DNA of 64,000 nt from Taklimakanibacter lacteus (GCA_003576695.1 QOZQ01000005.1:1-64000); one strand, 5' to 3'. Positions 23,532-33,182 are shown, counted from the first letter of the stretch. Numbers and translations are program-made. Notes: generated from the letters alone by a model not told the origin.

Positions 23532-24641
23532 TCAGTAAATCACGACGCTCCTGATCGACTTGCCCTGGTGCATCAGGTCGAAGGCGTCGTTGATCTTGTC
23601 GAGCGGCAGGGTGTGGGTGATCATCGGATCGATCTCGATCTTGCCCTTCATGTACCAGTCGACGATCTTCGGCACATCGGTGCGACCGCGGGCGCCGCCG
23701 AAAGCGGTGCCACGCCAGACGCGGCCGGTAACGAGTTGGAACGGCCTCGTCGCGATCTCCTGGCCAGAGCCCGCCACGCCGATGATGACCGATTCACCCC
23801 AGCCCTTGTGGCAGGCCTCCAGCGCAATGCGCATCACCTTCACGTTGCCGATGCATTCGAAGGTGTAGTCGGCGCCGCCGCCGGTCAACTCGACGAGATG
23901 GGCGACAAGATCGCCCTTCACGTCATTCGGGTTGACGAAATGGGTCATGCCGAAGCGCTCGCCCCAGGCCTTGCGGTCATTATTGAGATCGACCCCGACG
24001 ATCATGCCGGCGCCGGCGAGCCTGAGGCCCTGGATGACATTGAGGCCGATGCCGCCGAGACCGAAGACGATGCAGTTCGAGCCTTCTTCCACCCTGGCGG
24101 TGTTGATCACCGCCCCGATGCCGGTGGTGACGCCGCAGCCGATATAGCAGATCTTGTCGAAAGGCGCGTCACTGCGCACTTTCGCCAGCGCGATCTCGGG
24201 CAGCACCGTATAGTTCGAGAAGGTGGAGCAACCCATATAGTGATGCACCATCTTGCCCTTGTAGGAGAAGCGGCTAGTGCCGTCCGGCATCAGCCCCTTG
24301 CCCTGAGTCACGCGGATCTTCTGGCAGAGATTGGTCTTGGGATTGAGGCAATAGTCGCATTCGCGGCATTCGGGCGTGTAGAGCGGGATGACATGATCGC
24401 CCTTCTTCAATGATTTCACGCCGGGTCCGACATCGACGACGATGCCCGCTCCCTCATGACCCATGATCGCCGGGAAGAGCCCTTCCGGATCGGCGCCGGA
24501 GATCGTGAACTCGTCGGTGTGGCAGATGCCGGTCGCCTTGATCTCGACCAGCACCTCGCCTTCGCGCGGGCCCTCGAGATCGACCTCGACGATCTCCAGC
24601 GGTTTGGCTTTCTCGAAAGCGACGGCAGCGCGGGTCTTCAT
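23532..24641 (-). CDS. frmA: S-(hydroxymethyl)glutathione dehydrogenase / class III alcohol dehydrogenase
   Basis: 369 residues, the family's standard length. [12 protein letters not shown] and GHEGAGIV supply the catalytic-zinc Cys and His, and [15 protein letters not shown] provides the structural-zinc cysteines. [12 protein letters not shown] is the NAD-binding Rossmann loop and MTHFVNPND is a class III marker. The enzyme oxidises S-hydroxymethylglutathione, formed from formaldehyde and glutathione, to S-formylglutathione in the cytosol. The glutathione-formaldehyde-activating enzyme gene is immediately upstream on the same strand, so the two form a formaldehyde-detoxification unit. No S-formylglutathione hydrolase is seen in the window. 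Confidence 0.95.
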   Translation of the reverse strand: MKTRAAVAFEKAKPLEIVEVDLEGPREGEVLVEIKATGICHTDEFTISGADPEGLFPAIMGHEGAGIVVDVGPGVKSLKKGDHVIPLYTPECRECDYCLNPKTNLCQKIRVTQGKGLMPDGTSRFSYKGKMVHHYMGCSTFSNYTVLPEIALAKVRSDAPFDKICYIGCGVTTGIGAVINTARVEEGSNCIVFGLGGIGLNVIQGLRLAGAGMIVGVDLNNDRKAWGERFGMTHFVNPNDVKGDLVAHLVELTGGGADYTFECIGNVKVMRIALEACHKGWGESVIIGVAGSGQEIATRPFQLVTGRVWRGTAFGGARGRTDVPKIVDWYMKGKIEIDPMITHTLPLDKINDAFDLMHQGKSIRSVVIY

Positions 24642-24722
24642 GGCGGGGAATCCTTCTTCACATGTCTCATCGATCTAGCCCGGCATGCGCCGTGCCGTCC
24701 ACCCCAAGATATGAGAAAGCCG

Positions 24723-25295
24723 TCAGGCCTTGAGCACGCCCGATGCCTTGGCGATATGTGTCGCGATGTAGTCCATGAGCGACGGCGACAGACAGTCATA
24801 GGGCTCGAGCTTGAGCTCCCTGAGCCGCGACCTGACCGCATTCATTTCACTGGGCGGGAAGCCCGACTCGATGATTGAAGAGACGAAGGCGGCGAATTGG
24901 GGCGCCGACCAACCCTGCTCCTTGGACAATTCGGTGTGGATGAAGTCGAGACCATAGAAGGGATGCTTGGTGTTCTCGACGCGACCATACATATGGACGC
25001 CGCAGCCCGTGCAGGCATGGCGCTGGATGGTCGCATTGGCATCGACCACTTTGAGCTTGTTGCCATTGGCGGTGACGGAGAGATTGTCACGCGGAACGAC
25101 GGCCACGACCGAGAACACTGCACCCTCAGGCTTCCAGCATTTGGTGCAACCGCAGGCATGATTATGCGCGCTCTGGCCAGTGATCTTGACGGTCACCGGA
25201 TTGCTCGCGCATTTGCATGTGAGCGTGCCGCCTTTGAAGTTGTCGTCCCCCGGCTTAAAGCCCTTATCGACAGATGGATGGATACCAACTGGCAT
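24723..25295 (-). CDS. gfa: S-(hydroxymethyl)glutathione synthase (glutathione-dependent formaldehyde-activating enzyme)
   Basis: 190 residues. Zinc ligands of the GFA fold are clear: [16 protein letters not shown] and [32 protein letters not shown] is diagnostic of Gfa rather than the broader GFA superfamily. It speeds the joining of formaldehyde and glutathione, the step before the dehydrogenase encoded 81 bases downstream. The start at 25295 has GAGGAACTC upstream; the frame extends further but without family support. Upstream lies an aldehyde dehydrogenase remnant. Confidence 0.93.
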   Translation of the reverse strand: MPVGIHPSVDKGFKPGDDNFKGGTLTCKCASNPVTVKITGQSAHNHACGCTKCWKPEGAVFSVVAVVPRDNLSVTANGNKLKVVDANATIQRHACTGCGVHMYGRVENTKHPFYGLDFIHTELSKEQGWSAPQFAAFVSSIIESGFPPSEMNAVRSRLRELKLEPYDCLSPSLMDYIATHIAKASGVLKA

Positions 25296-25364
25296 TGCGA
25301 GTTCCTCCCTGGTTGATGGCTCACGACGATGACGAGGGGCCGAAGCCCCTCGTCTCATCGCTTG

Positions 25365-25580
25365 TTATTGTCGTTCACGATACTGCGCGTCGAAGCGCGC
25401 AGCAAGAGCGTGTCCGGGCCGTGCGGCTACCCACTTGGCCTCGGTATAGTGCTCCATCACGTCTTCGCTCATTTCGCGGCCCCAGCCCGACTGCTTGCAG
25501 CCGCCGAAGGGCCAGGCCGGATCGCCGTAATTATGGGTGTTGATGCAGTTGGTGCCGGCCTTGATCCTGCGGACCGTCAT
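25365..25580 (-). pseudogene. C-terminal fragment of an aldehyde dehydrogenase
   Basis: 71 codons: RRIKAGTNCINTHNYGDP, PFGGCKQSGWGREMSEDVME and HYTEAKWVAARP match the last about 60 residues of betaine-aldehyde-dehydrogenase-like enzymes (family form INxYN...PFGGxKxSGxGRExG...YTExK). The catalytic Cys and cofactor domains are absent, and a TGA stands just upstream in frame, so this is a decayed gene. It probably once belonged with the adjacent formaldehyde genes. Confidence 0.8.
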
Positions 25581-25643
25581 GTGAGCCGCTCGTCATCGAA
25601 AGCCTGGGCCGGCGCCGCTCGTCACCGAAATCTGATCTCGCGA

Positions 25644-26708
25644 TCAGGGTTTGGCCGTGGTTTCTGGTGGCTTGGCCGTGGTGTCCGGCGACTTGGCTGT
25701 GGCTTCGGGCTTCGCCGCGGTCTCCGGCTTCGGCGCATCGGCCGCAGGCACCGTCTTGGGTGCGCGGTCGACAAGGATCTTGCCCGACGGGTCGATCAGG
25801 TTGCCCTTCGGATCCGACATGACGACGAGGACATGGTTCGGCACGTCCGCCGGATAGGTCGGATGCAGGTCCTGCGCCTTGCCGAGCAGGGTCTCGCCGG
25901 CCTTCACCGCGAAGCGCGATTTGGCCGCGAGCGCCTGGTCGATCTCCGGCACAAGCTCGACGAAATAAATGGCCGAGCGATAGCCATCGGCACTGCGCAG
26001 CACGACGCCCTGCAATCCTTTGCGCGGATCCTTGCGCCGCTCGACCCAGCCGTCGATGGTCGCATAGACGGGATCGCCCGGCCTGGTCAGATAGTCATTG
26101 CCGCCATAGAAGCGCAATTTCGTCTTCTCGCGCCGGTCATTGAGGAAACTGCCGCCGCCGCCCACGAGACAGCAGGGCCGCATCTCGCCCGACTTGGTCG
26201 GCGGCACGAGCTTCTCTTTCTCGGGATAGCCCTGGCCCAGTTTCGCATTGGGCTGCAGGAACGGGCGGAAATGATGGACGTCGCGATCCTCGATCTCGGC
26301 CGCGGTCACTTCCTTGTTCTTCACGAACTCGGCGAGCTTGTTGAGCTCCTTGTCGCGCTCGGTCAGCACCGGATCGGTCTTGTCGCCGCGATATTTCTTC
26401 TTCGGGTTCTTCGGGTCGTAAGTATAGGTGCCCTTCTTGTCGTAGCCGATGCCGCTTTCGATCCGGCAGCGCCGATCGCTCTTGTCGGTGAAGGTATCGC
26501 AATAGCCATATTCGATCGCCTGGCCGGTCTTTTTAACGCCCCGCTCGATTGCCCGGCCGGTCTTCTTCACGCCGCGCTCGATCGCATTGCCGGCCTTGCG
26601 GGCGCCCTTCTTGATATCGGTGAGGAGGTCGGCATTGACCGGGATGGAATGCACGGCCGAGAAGGAAAGAAGGGCGATGAAGCAAAGAGCGAAGCGGCGC
26701 AGGATCAT
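25644..26708 (-). CDS. Secreted protein with degenerate M23/LytM-like domain and Pro-Thr-Lys tail
   Basis: 354 residues from the ATG at 26708. A signal peptide (LRRFALCFIALLSFSAVHS) precedes two 12-residue repeats (AIERGVKKTGRA and AIERGVKKTGQA) and a Lys-rich linker. The segment from TRPGDPVYATIDGWVERR to HPTYPADVPNHVLVVM has the strand order of an M23 lysostaphin-type domain. The HxxxD/HxH zinc residues are not evident, so it is probably non-catalytic, as in EnvC/LytM activators. The C-terminus is a low-complexity AKPPETTAKP-type tail. Cell-envelope binding is an inference. It is divergent from ku. Confidence 0.65.
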   Translation of the reverse strand: MILRRFALCFIALLSFSAVHSIPVNADLLTDIKKGARKAGNAIERGVKKTGRAIERGVKKTGQAIEYGYCDTFTDKSDRRCRIESGIGYDKKGTYTYDPKNPKKKYRGDKTDPVLTERDKELNKLAEFVKNKEVTAAEIEDRDVHHFRPFLQPNAKLGQGYPEKEKLVPPTKSGEMRPCCLVGGGGSFLNDRREKTKLRFYGGNDYLTRPGDPVYATIDGWVERRKDPRKGLQGVVLRSADGYRSAIYFVELVPEIDQALAAKSRFAVKAGETLLGKAQDLHPTYPADVPNHVLVVMSDPKGNLIDPSGKILVDRAPKTVPAADAPKPETAAKPEATAKSPDTTAKPPETTAKP

Positions 26709-26923
26709 CACATCAACCTTTCGACAGCCGATTGAATCATCAGACTCGCATCTTGCTTTTCCGATTTCAACGTCAACCGGGACGTTAGGGCAAAGTTCCA
26801 TTTTCCATATCTGGTAGGTGGATTTGGTTAACCGCATAGTGCGTTTTCGATTTGTTTCCGTAGAGGAACCCCAACCCGCAGGTTACACTTTAAATCGAAG
26901 TCAGTTGGTCAGTGGTGAGTATC

Positions 26924-27790
26924 ATGGCAATGCCGGGCCGCGCCTATTGGAAGGGCTTCCTCAAGCTTTCCCTCGTCTCCATCGGTGTCGCCGTCTACAA
27001 CGCCGTCGACACGGCGGCGGAGATCAAATTCAACCAGATCCACAAGCCAACCGGGCAAAGGATCAACTACACCAAGACCGTCAAGGGCATAGGGCCGGTG
27101 GAGGCCGCCGACATCGTCAAGGCCTATGAGGTCGACGAAGACACCTATGTGATCCTCGAGCCGGAAGAGCTGGACGCCATCAAGCTCGAAAGCAAGAAGA
27201 CCCTCGACCTGCACCAGTTCGTCGCGACCGACGAGATCGATCCGCGCTATTTCGAGCGGCCCTATTACATCGTGCCGACCGATGAGCATGCGGTCGAAGG
27301 CTATCTCGTCATCCGCGATGCGCTGAAGAAAAGCGGCAAGCTCGGCGTCGGCCAGGTCACCATGTCGGGACGCGAATATCTCGTCGCCGTCGGCCCGATC
27401 GCCAACGGTCTCGGCATGCATATCATGCGCTATGCCAATGAGATCAGGGCGGCGGGCCAGTATTTCGGCGACCTGCCGAATGAAAAGCTCGACCAGGAGA
27501 TGGTGTCGCTGGCAAGCGAATTGATCGGGCGCAAGGCGTCGACCTTCGCGCCGGACAAGTTCAAGAACCACTATACGATCGCCCTCCAGGACCTCATCAA
27601 GCAGAAGGCCAGGGGCAACAAGATCGTCGCGGCCAAGGAAGATCGCCCGACCGGTCCCAATGTCGTCGACCTGATGGATGCGCTGCGCAAGAGCGTCAAG
27701 GTCGATCAACCGGCGAAGACCGGCAGCGCGAAAGGCAAGACCAGCACTGAAAAGTCGCCTGCCAGGAAAAAGGCCACCGCTCGCAGCTAG
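26924..27790 (+). CDS. ku: Non-homologous end-joining protein Ku
   Basis: 288 residues beginning MAMPGRAYWKGFLKLSLVSI, the typical bacterial Ku opening. The ring-forming core (about 10-250) includes RYFERPYYIVP and ALKKSGKLGVGQVTMSGREYLV. The C-terminal about 40 residues are Lys/Ser/Ala-rich, which in bacterial Ku aids DNA threading and LigD recruitment. Ku binds double-strand ends as a homodimer. ligD follows after 66 bases in the same orientation, giving a two-gene NHEJ unit. I prefer the ATG at 26924 over the GTG at 26912. GGAAC at about 26868 is not followed by CGTT at the proper distance, so EcfG control is not supported. Confidence 0.95.
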   Translation: MAMPGRAYWKGFLKLSLVSIGVAVYNAVDTAAEIKFNQIHKPTGQRINYTKTVKGIGPVEAADIVKAYEVDEDTYVILEPEELDAIKLESKKTLDLHQFVATDEIDPRYFERPYYIVPTDEHAVEGYLVIRDALKKSGKLGVGQVTMSGREYLVAVGPIANGLGMHIMRYANEIRAAGQYFGDLPNEKLDQEMVSLASELIGRKASTFAPDKFKNHYTIALQDLIKQKARGNKIVAAKEDRPTGPNVVDLMDALRKSVKVDQPAKTGSAKGKTSTEKSPARKKATARS

Positions 27791-27856
27791 CTGGTGCCGT
27801 ACGAAAGCCTTATGCTCGCCGGCATGACGTATATGCCGCAACCGGGCCGGCGCTGA

Positions 27857-30376
27857 ATGCCGTCACCCAGCAGGAAGAAAGCCGCCAAGCGATCGCCCGG
27901 GCGTCTCGAGGCCTATCGCAAGAAGCGCGATTTCACCAGGACCCCCGAGCCGCGCCCCAGGATCGCGCGCAAGAAGGCCTTCCGCTTCGCCGTGCAGCGC
28001 CATGACGCACGGCGCCTGCATTTCGATCTGAGGCTGGAGCTCGACGGCGTGCTCAAGAGCTGGGCCGTCACCAAGGGCATCAGCATGGTACCGGGCGTCA
28101 AGCGGCTGGCGGTGCAGACGGAGGACCATCCGCTCGATTATCTCACCTGGGAAGGCACCATCCCCAAGGGCGAATATGGCGGCGGCACGATGATCGTGTG
28201 GGACCATGGCACATGGATGTCCGATGTCGATCCGCATGAGGGCCTGAAGAAAGGCAAGCTTATCATCGCGCTCAATGGGGAAAGGCTGAAAGGCCACTGG
28301 CATTTCGTGCGCATGAAGCGCCGGCCGGGCGAGAAGCAGGACCAGTGGCTGCTGTTCAAGGGCGAGGATGAATATTCGCTGGGCGCCACCGATCTGGAGC
28401 CCGCGGCGACCGAGCTTTCATCCGTCATCTCAGGCGTTACCAATGAAGACCTCGAACAGCGTAAGCAGATACGACCCGACCACAAAGCGCGCGAGAAGAT
28501 CAGGCGCGCCAGCGGCTCGAGAGCGGCCGACTACGAGAAGCTCAAGGGTGCGAAGAAGAGCATCCTGCCGGTCTTCGTAGAGCCGGCGCTGGCGGAAGAA
28601 GATGACGCCCCGCCTGGCGGCAAAGGCTGGCTGCATGAGATCAAGCAGGACGGCTATCGCATGCAGGCGCGGCTCGACGGCGGCAAGGTCAAGCTCCTCA
28701 CCCGCACCGGCCTCGACTGGACGAAGCGCTTCCCCACCATTGCCAAGGCGGTGGCGCAATTGCCGGTGAGCTCGGCGCTTCTCGATGGCGAGATCGTCGC
28801 CCAGGAAGACAACGGCATCCCGACCTTCAGCGCGCTGCAGTCCGACCTGAAGAACGGGCGGCGCGACCGCCTCGGCTATTTCCTCTTCGATCTTCTCTAT
28901 TGCGAGGGAGTCAACCTGACCGGCGTGAGCTTGCGCGAGCGCAAGGCCGCCCTCGAAAAACTGTGCGCGGCGCTCGATGGCGGATCGCCGGTGCGCTACA
29001 GCCAGCATATGGATGACGGCGACAGCCGCACCATCTTCAAGCATGCCTGCCAGATGGGGCTCGAAGGTCTCATCTCGAAGCGCGCCGATGCGCCCTATTA
29101 TAGCGGCCGGTCGCGCAACTGGATCAAGTCGAAATGCGTGCTCAGCCAGGAATTCGTGATCATCGGCTATGTGCCGTCCTCGACATCGCGCCAGGCGGTC
29201 GGGGCGCTGGTGCTCGGCTTCTACGAAGAGGGCGAGCTGGTGCATGCCGGGCGCGCCGGCACCGGCTTCACCGATGAAACGGCGCTGGCGTTGCGCAGCG
29301 GGCTTTCGGCGATCGAGATCGCCAAGCCCGACTTCAAGCGCCCGATCACCAGGGAATCATTGCTGAATGTGCATTGGGTGGAGCCGCGCTTCGTCGCCGA
29401 CATCCAGTTTCGCGGCTGGAGTCCGGACAGGCTTCTGCGCCAGGCCGCGTTCAAGGGCATTCGCGAAGACAAGGCGCCAAAGGACATTGTGCTTCAGGGA
29501 CCGCAGGGCCGGACCGCAAAGCCGGCCACGAGCCGGGTCAAGCTTACCCATCCCGACCGCATACTCTGGCCAGAGGACGGCATCACCAAGCAGGGCCTGG
29601 CGGATTTCTACAGCGACATCGCCGACTGGATCCTGCCCCATATCACTGGCCGGGTGCTGAGCCTGGTGCGCTGCCCGGCGGGCATCGGCAGATCCTGCTT
29701 CTATGCCAAGCATGTATGGGACGGAGCCGACAAGTCGCTGATCCCGATCGATGTCGGCGAAACCGAGCCGATGATCGCCATCCGCGATCTCGACGGCCTC
29801 ATGGCCCTGGTGCAGGCCAATGCGCTCGAGATCCATCCCTGGGGCTCGCGCGTCGGCAAGCTCGAGCAGCCGGACCGGATCATCTTCGATCTCGATCCGG
29901 GCGAGGATGTGGACTGGGCAGAAACGATTGCCGGCGCCTTCGAGGTCAGGGAAAGGCTCAAGAAGCTCGGCCTCGAAAGCTTCGTCAAGACGACCGGGGG
30001 CAAGGGTCTGCATGTGGTGGCGCCACTGACACCTTCGGCCAAATGGGAAAGGGTGAAGGCCTTCACGAAGAAAGTGGCGGAAGCGATGGCGGCGGACAGT
30101 CCCGGCAAGTATCTCGCCCTTATGACCAAGTCGCGGCGCAAGGGCCGGATCTTCGTCGACTATCTGCGCAACGGACGGGGCGCCACCGCGGTCGGAGCCT
30201 ATTCGACGCGCGCCCGCAACGGGGCGGCGATCTCGGTGCCGCTCACCTGGCCCGAGCTTCAGACCGGCATCAGGGCCAATCACTTCACCATCGACAATCT
30301 TCGCCAGCGGCTCAGCCACCGCAAGCGCGACGCATGGGCGGGCTTTTTTGATGTGAAGCAGAAGCTGCCACGCTAA
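27857..30376 (+). CDS. ligD: Multifunctional ATP-dependent DNA ligase LigD
   Basis: 839 residues with three modules. The 3'-phosphoesterase domain spans about 35-200 (HDARRLHFDLRLELDG, DHPLDYLTWEGTIPKGEYG). The ligase domain spans about 225-530, with adenylated Lys near 263 in HEIKQDGYR and DGEIVAQ as motif III. The polymerase/primase domain spans about 560-830 (LTHPDRILWP, IIFDLDPGEDVDW with the metal-binding Asp pair, TTGGKGLHVV). The order PE-LIG-POL is that of Pseudomonas/Rhizobium LigD rather than mycobacterial POL-PE-LIG. It works with Ku to trim, fill and seal breaks. Its stop overlaps the convergent TetR gene by four bases. Confidence 0.96.
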   Translation: MPSPSRKKAAKRSPGRLEAYRKKRDFTRTPEPRPRIARKKAFRFAVQRHDARRLHFDLRLELDGVLKSWAVTKGISMVPGVKRLAVQTEDHPLDYLTWEGTIPKGEYGGGTMIVWDHGTWMSDVDPHEGLKKGKLIIALNGERLKGHWHFVRMKRRPGEKQDQWLLFKGEDEYSLGATDLEPAATELSSVISGVTNEDLEQRKQIRPDHKAREKIRRASGSRAADYEKLKGAKKSILPVFVEPALAEEDDAPPGGKGWLHEIKQDGYRMQARLDGGKVKLLTRTGLDWTKRFPTIAKAVAQLPVSSALLDGEIVAQEDNGIPTFSALQSDLKNGRRDRLGYFLFDLLYCEGVNLTGVSLRERKAALEKLCAALDGGSPVRYSQHMDDGDSRTIFKHACQMGLEGLISKRADAPYYSGRSRNWIKSKCVLSQEFVIIGYVPSSTSRQAVGALVLGFYEEGELVHAGRAGTGFTDETALALRSGLSAIEIAKPDFKRPITRESLLNVHWVEPRFVADIQFRGWSPDRLLRQAAFKGIREDKAPKDIVLQGPQGRTAKPATSRVKLTHPDRILWPEDGITKQGLADFYSDIADWILPHITGRVLSLVRCPAGIGRSCFYAKHVWDGADKSLIPIDVGETEPMIAIRDLDGLMALVQANALEIHPWGSRVGKLEQPDRIIFDLDPGEDVDWAETIAGAFEVRERLKKLGLESFVKTTGGKGLHVVAPLTPSAKWERVKAFTKKVAEAMAADSPGKYLALMTKSRRKGRIFVDYLRNGRGATAVGAYSTRARNGAAISVPLTWPELQTGIRANHFTIDNLRQRLSHRKRDAWAGFFDVKQKLPR

Positions 30377-30945
30377 CGCGTCATCGCGGCGACGAAGCGC
30401 CTGAGCCCCGTTTCCACAAAGCGCTCGACATCATCCTTGGGATCGAAGCCCCACCACAGGAGCGAGCCCTGCCATTGCGACGCCATCAGGAGACCGACAT
30501 CCTTGGGCATATCCGGGATGGCGGCGAAGCACTCATTGAGCGCCTTCGCCAGTGCCCGCCGCCAGGCGGTTCCGCGCGCCCGCAATGCCGGATCGCGCAA
30601 ATCCTCGCGCAGGATGAGCAGCCCATCGGCATAGGCCTCGATGCCGCCATAGGAACCGGAAAGGCCAACCAGCAAGTGGATGGCCCCCTCGGGCGTTCGC
30701 GGCAGCGCAGCGGCAAGCTCGGCGGTCCGGGCATCGAGCTTGTCCCAGGCAAAAAGCAAGGTCGCCTGCATCAGGCCGGGCTTGCTCTTGAAGCGCTGGA
30801 CCAGGGTGGCCGGCGCCAGCCCGCAATATCGCGCAAGCCTCGCGAAGCTCAGCGCCTGCGGTCCCTCGGCATGGATGAGCCGGTGCGCCGCTTTCAGCAC
30901 TTCCTCATCGGTCTGGGTTTTCGGCCTGGGCATCTTGACTTTCAT
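30373..30945 (-). CDS. TetR/AcrR-family regulator
   Basis: 190 residues. The N-terminal helix-turn-helix (LKAAHRLIHAEGPQALSFARLARYCGLAPATLVQRFKSKPGL) is of TetR type; the C-terminal ligand domain is helical with two Trp (QWQGSLLWWGF). It faces an SDR gene across 54 bases that contain two CATTTATAAAC repeats, the first covering its own start codon, so it probably represses itself and the SDR/DMT pair. The start at 30945 or an ATG at 30933 are both possible; the latter leaves both repeats outside the coding part. Confidence 0.85.
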   Translation of the reverse strand: MKVKMPRPKTQTDEEVLKAAHRLIHAEGPQALSFARLARYCGLAPATLVQRFKSKPGLMQATLLFAWDKLDARTAELAAALPRTPEGAIHLLVGLSGSYGGIEAYADGLLILREDLRDPALRARGTAWRRALAKALNECFAAIPDMPKDVGLLMASQWQGSLLWWGFDPKDDVERFVETGLRRFVAAMTR

Positions 30946-30971
30946 TTATAAACGAACGATCATTTATAAAC
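30943..30971. promoter_or_regulatory. Tandem operator candidate for the TetR regulator
   Basis: CATTTATAAAC occurs at 30943-30953 and again at 30961-30971, 18 bases apart, each with the self-complementary core TTTATAAA. The position between divergent regulator and SDR genes fits an operator that covers both promoters. Confidence 0.55.
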
Positions 30972-30999
30972 AAGACCCTCTGTTTGTCTGGAGCGTTCG

Positions 31000-31908
31000 A
31001 TGAGCTTGCACGGAAAAATAGCCCTCGTGGCCGGCGCCTCGCGCGGAGCCGGCCGCGGCATCGCAGCCGAACTCGGCGCCGCCGGCGCCACTGTCTATGT
31101 CACCGGCCGCACGACCCGCCAGCAGCAATCGGAATATCAGCGGCCGGAGACGATCGAGGAGACGGCCGACATCGTGACGCGCCTCGGCGGCAAAGGCATC
31201 GCCGTCCAGGTGGATCATCTCATCGCCACCGATGTGGCGCGGCTCATCGAGCGCATCCGCGACGAGCAGGGCCGCCTCGATATCCTGATCAATGACATAT
31301 GGGGCGGCGAAAAGCTGTTCGAATGGAACAAGGCGGTGTGGGAGCATAATCTCGACAATGGCCTCAGGCTGCTCCGCCTCGGCATCGACACGCATCTGAT
31401 CACCGCGCATCATGCTTTGCCGCTCATGATCGAGCACAAAGGCGGCCTCCTGGTCGAGGTGACCGACGGGACGGCCGAGTACAACGCCGATCACTACCGC
31501 CTCTCACCTTTCTATGATCTCGCCAAAGTGGCCGTGAACCGCATGGCGTGGGCGCATGCCAAGGACCTGGAACCTCATGGCGCCGTGGCGGTTTCGATCA
31601 CGCCCGGCTGGCTCAGATCGGAAATGATGCTCGAGGCTTTCGGCGTCAGGGAGGAGAACTGGCAGGACGCGACGAAGAACGTGCCGCATTTCGTGATCTC
31701 GGAGACACCGCGCTTCGTCGGCCGCGCGGTGGCAGCGCTTGCCGCCGATCCTGACAAAGCGCGCTTCAACGGACAATCGCTGTCAAGCGGCGGGGTCGCC
31801 AAGGTCTATGGCTTCACCGATCTCGACGGCTCGCAACCCGATGCCTGGCGCTATGTGCCGGAAGTCCAGGAAGCCGGGAAACCCGCCGATGCGACGGGCT
31901 ATCGCTAA
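31000..31908 (+). CDS. Short-chain dehydrogenase/reductase (SDR)
   Basis: 302 residues. The NAD(P)-binding loop is GASRGAGRGIA, with TGRTTR suggesting an NADP preference through its arginines; the catalytic YDLAK gives the YxxxK pair. The protein is longer than the usual 250 residues because of an insert around IWGGEKLFEWNKAVWEHN and a C-terminal extension ending PADATGYR. The substrate is unknown. It follows the tandem operator of the divergent TetR regulator and precedes an EamA exporter by 15 bases, so it is probably the first gene of a regulated pair. Confidence 0.88.
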   Translation: MSLHGKIALVAGASRGAGRGIAAELGAAGATVYVTGRTTRQQQSEYQRPETIEETADIVTRLGGKGIAVQVDHLIATDVARLIERIRDEQGRLDILINDIWGGEKLFEWNKAVWEHNLDNGLRLLRLGIDTHLITAHHALPLMIEHKGGLLVEVTDGTAEYNADHYRLSPFYDLAKVAVNRMAWAHAKDLEPHGAVAVSITPGWLRSEMMLEAFGVREENWQDATKNVPHFVISETPRFVGRAVAALAADPDKARFNGQSLSSGGVAKVYGFTDLDGSQPDAWRYVPEVQEAGKPADATGYR

Positions 31909-31923
31909 CGCAACAGCCGACAC

Positions 31924-32796
31924 ATGAACCTCGCCTCCCCACCCTCCACCCGATCACCGCAAACGACCGGCATCATCCTGATGATCGTGGCGATGCTCTT
32001 CATTCCCTCGGTCGACGGGCTCGCCAAATATCTGAGCTCCGGCTATTCGCCGCTGTTCCTCGGCTGGGCGCGCTATGCGGTGGCGGCGCTGATCGTCCTG
32101 CCGGTCGCGGTCTGGCGCAACGGCACGCATATCTTCCCGGGGGAAAGACGCGGTCCGCATCTGCTGCGCACCCTCTTCCTCGTCCTCTCGATGACGCTCT
32201 ATTTCCTGGCGCTGGCGCGCATTCCGCTGGCGACGGCGATCAGCGTCTTCTTCATCGGCCCGATCGCCGCCGTGCTGCTCTCCATCTTCGTCCTCAAGGA
32301 GCGGATGACATGGACCAAAGGCATCAGCCTCGCACTGGGCTTCATGGGCGCTATCGTCATCCTGCGGCCGGGGCCCGACATCAATCCCGGGCTGCTGCTG
32401 GCCTTTGCCGCCGGCCTTGCCTTTGCCTGCTACCTCATCGCCACGCGCGCGGCCGCGCAGCAGAGCGATCCCATCAAGACGCTGGCTTTCCAGTGCGTGA
32501 TCGGCACCCTGCTCCTGACCCCGCAAGCCATCGCCACCTGGACGGTGCCGCAGTCGGGCGATCTCGTCTTCTTCCTGGGCCTCGGCTTCTGCTCCGTCTT
32601 CAGCCATCTGCTGTCGATCGCGGCCTTCCGCCATGCCGAAGCCTCGCTCCTGGCGCCGCTCGTCTATCTGGAACTCCTCGGCGCGACGCTCATCGGCTAT
32701 TTCGCCTTCGACGAAATTCCCGATATATTCACCATCGTCGGCGCCGGCTTCATCATTACGGCGGGTCTGGTTCTGTTCAGACATCGGACGAGATAA
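31924..32796 (+). CDS. DMT-superfamily (EamA) transporter
   Basis: 290 residues with ten predicted membrane helices arranged as two EamA repeats; typical segments are ARIPLATAISVFFIGPIAAVLLSIFVLKERMTW and the matching second-half AEASLLAPLVYLELLGATLIGYFAF. Proteins of this group export amino acids, metabolites or drugs with proton exchange; no substrate can be assigned. It lies 15 bases after the SDR and is probably co-transcribed. Confidence 0.87.
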   Translation: MNLASPPSTRSPQTTGIILMIVAMLFIPSVDGLAKYLSSGYSPLFLGWARYAVAALIVLPVAVWRNGTHIFPGERRGPHLLRTLFLVLSMTLYFLALARIPLATAISVFFIGPIAAVLLSIFVLKERMTWTKGISLALGFMGAIVILRPGPDINPGLLLAFAAGLAFACYLIATRAAAQQSDPIKTLAFQCVIGTLLLTPQAIATWTVPQSGDLVFFLGLGFCSVFSHLLSIAAFRHAEASLLAPLVYLELLGATLIGYFAFDEIPDIFTIVGAGFIITAGLVLFRHRTR

Positions 32797-32833
32797 TCTT
32801 CCTACACATCGGCGAATCCGGCCTGATCCTCCT

Positions 32834-32858
32834 GGAACCAAAGGACAAAGCAGGCGTT
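32834..32858 (+). promoter_or_regulatory. EcfG-type general stress promoter
   Basis: GGAAC (32834-32838), 16 bases, CGTT (32855-32858), 72 bases before the 63-residue protein gene. It is identical in boxes and spacing to four other sites in the next 6 kb. Confidence 0.85.
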
Positions 32859-32929
32859 AGCCAGATGAGCTCCGTGCCCGCAACACGGCACGGGAAAGCT
32901 CTTCCCCTTACCCAAAATGGAGGCGATCA

Positions 32930-33121
32930 ATGACCAATCGCAATCAGCAGGATCCGAAGCACGTGCAAGGTCAGAAGCCGAACGAGGATCAGCAGCGGCA
33001 GAAGCAGCAGCAGGCGGAGAATCCCGATCGCGAAAAGCAGCAGGGTGGTTTCGATCCCAACAAGGAGCGCCAGCAGGGCAATCCGGACCCGGTACGGCAC
33101 ATGCCGGACCAGAGCCGTTAG
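32930..33121 (+). CDS. Small hydrophilic Gln/Asn/Lys-rich stress protein, 63 aa
   Basis: The protein has almost no hydrophobic residues (MTNRNQQDPKHVQGQK...) and is predicted to be fully disordered, reminiscent of hydrophilin or LEA-like small stress proteins. GGAGGCGATCA provides a strong ribosome-binding site. An EcfG-type promoter is directly upstream, and a PRC-barrel protein and an iron-permease-like protein follow, so it heads a stress operon. The molecular function is unknown. Confidence 0.78.
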   Translation: MTNRNQQDPKHVQGQKPNEDQQRQKQQQAENPDREKQQGGFDPNKERQQGNPDPVRHMPDQSR

Positions 33122-33182
33122 CGATGCGAGACTGGGCGCCATCACCGGCGCCCTCTTCTCATCCGCACTCCAGGAGGCTGAG

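Noticed and set aside
26868-26892. GGAAC upstream of ku as an EcfG promoter
   Set aside because: At the 16-base distance the sequence is CACT, not CGTT; no acceptable -10 element.
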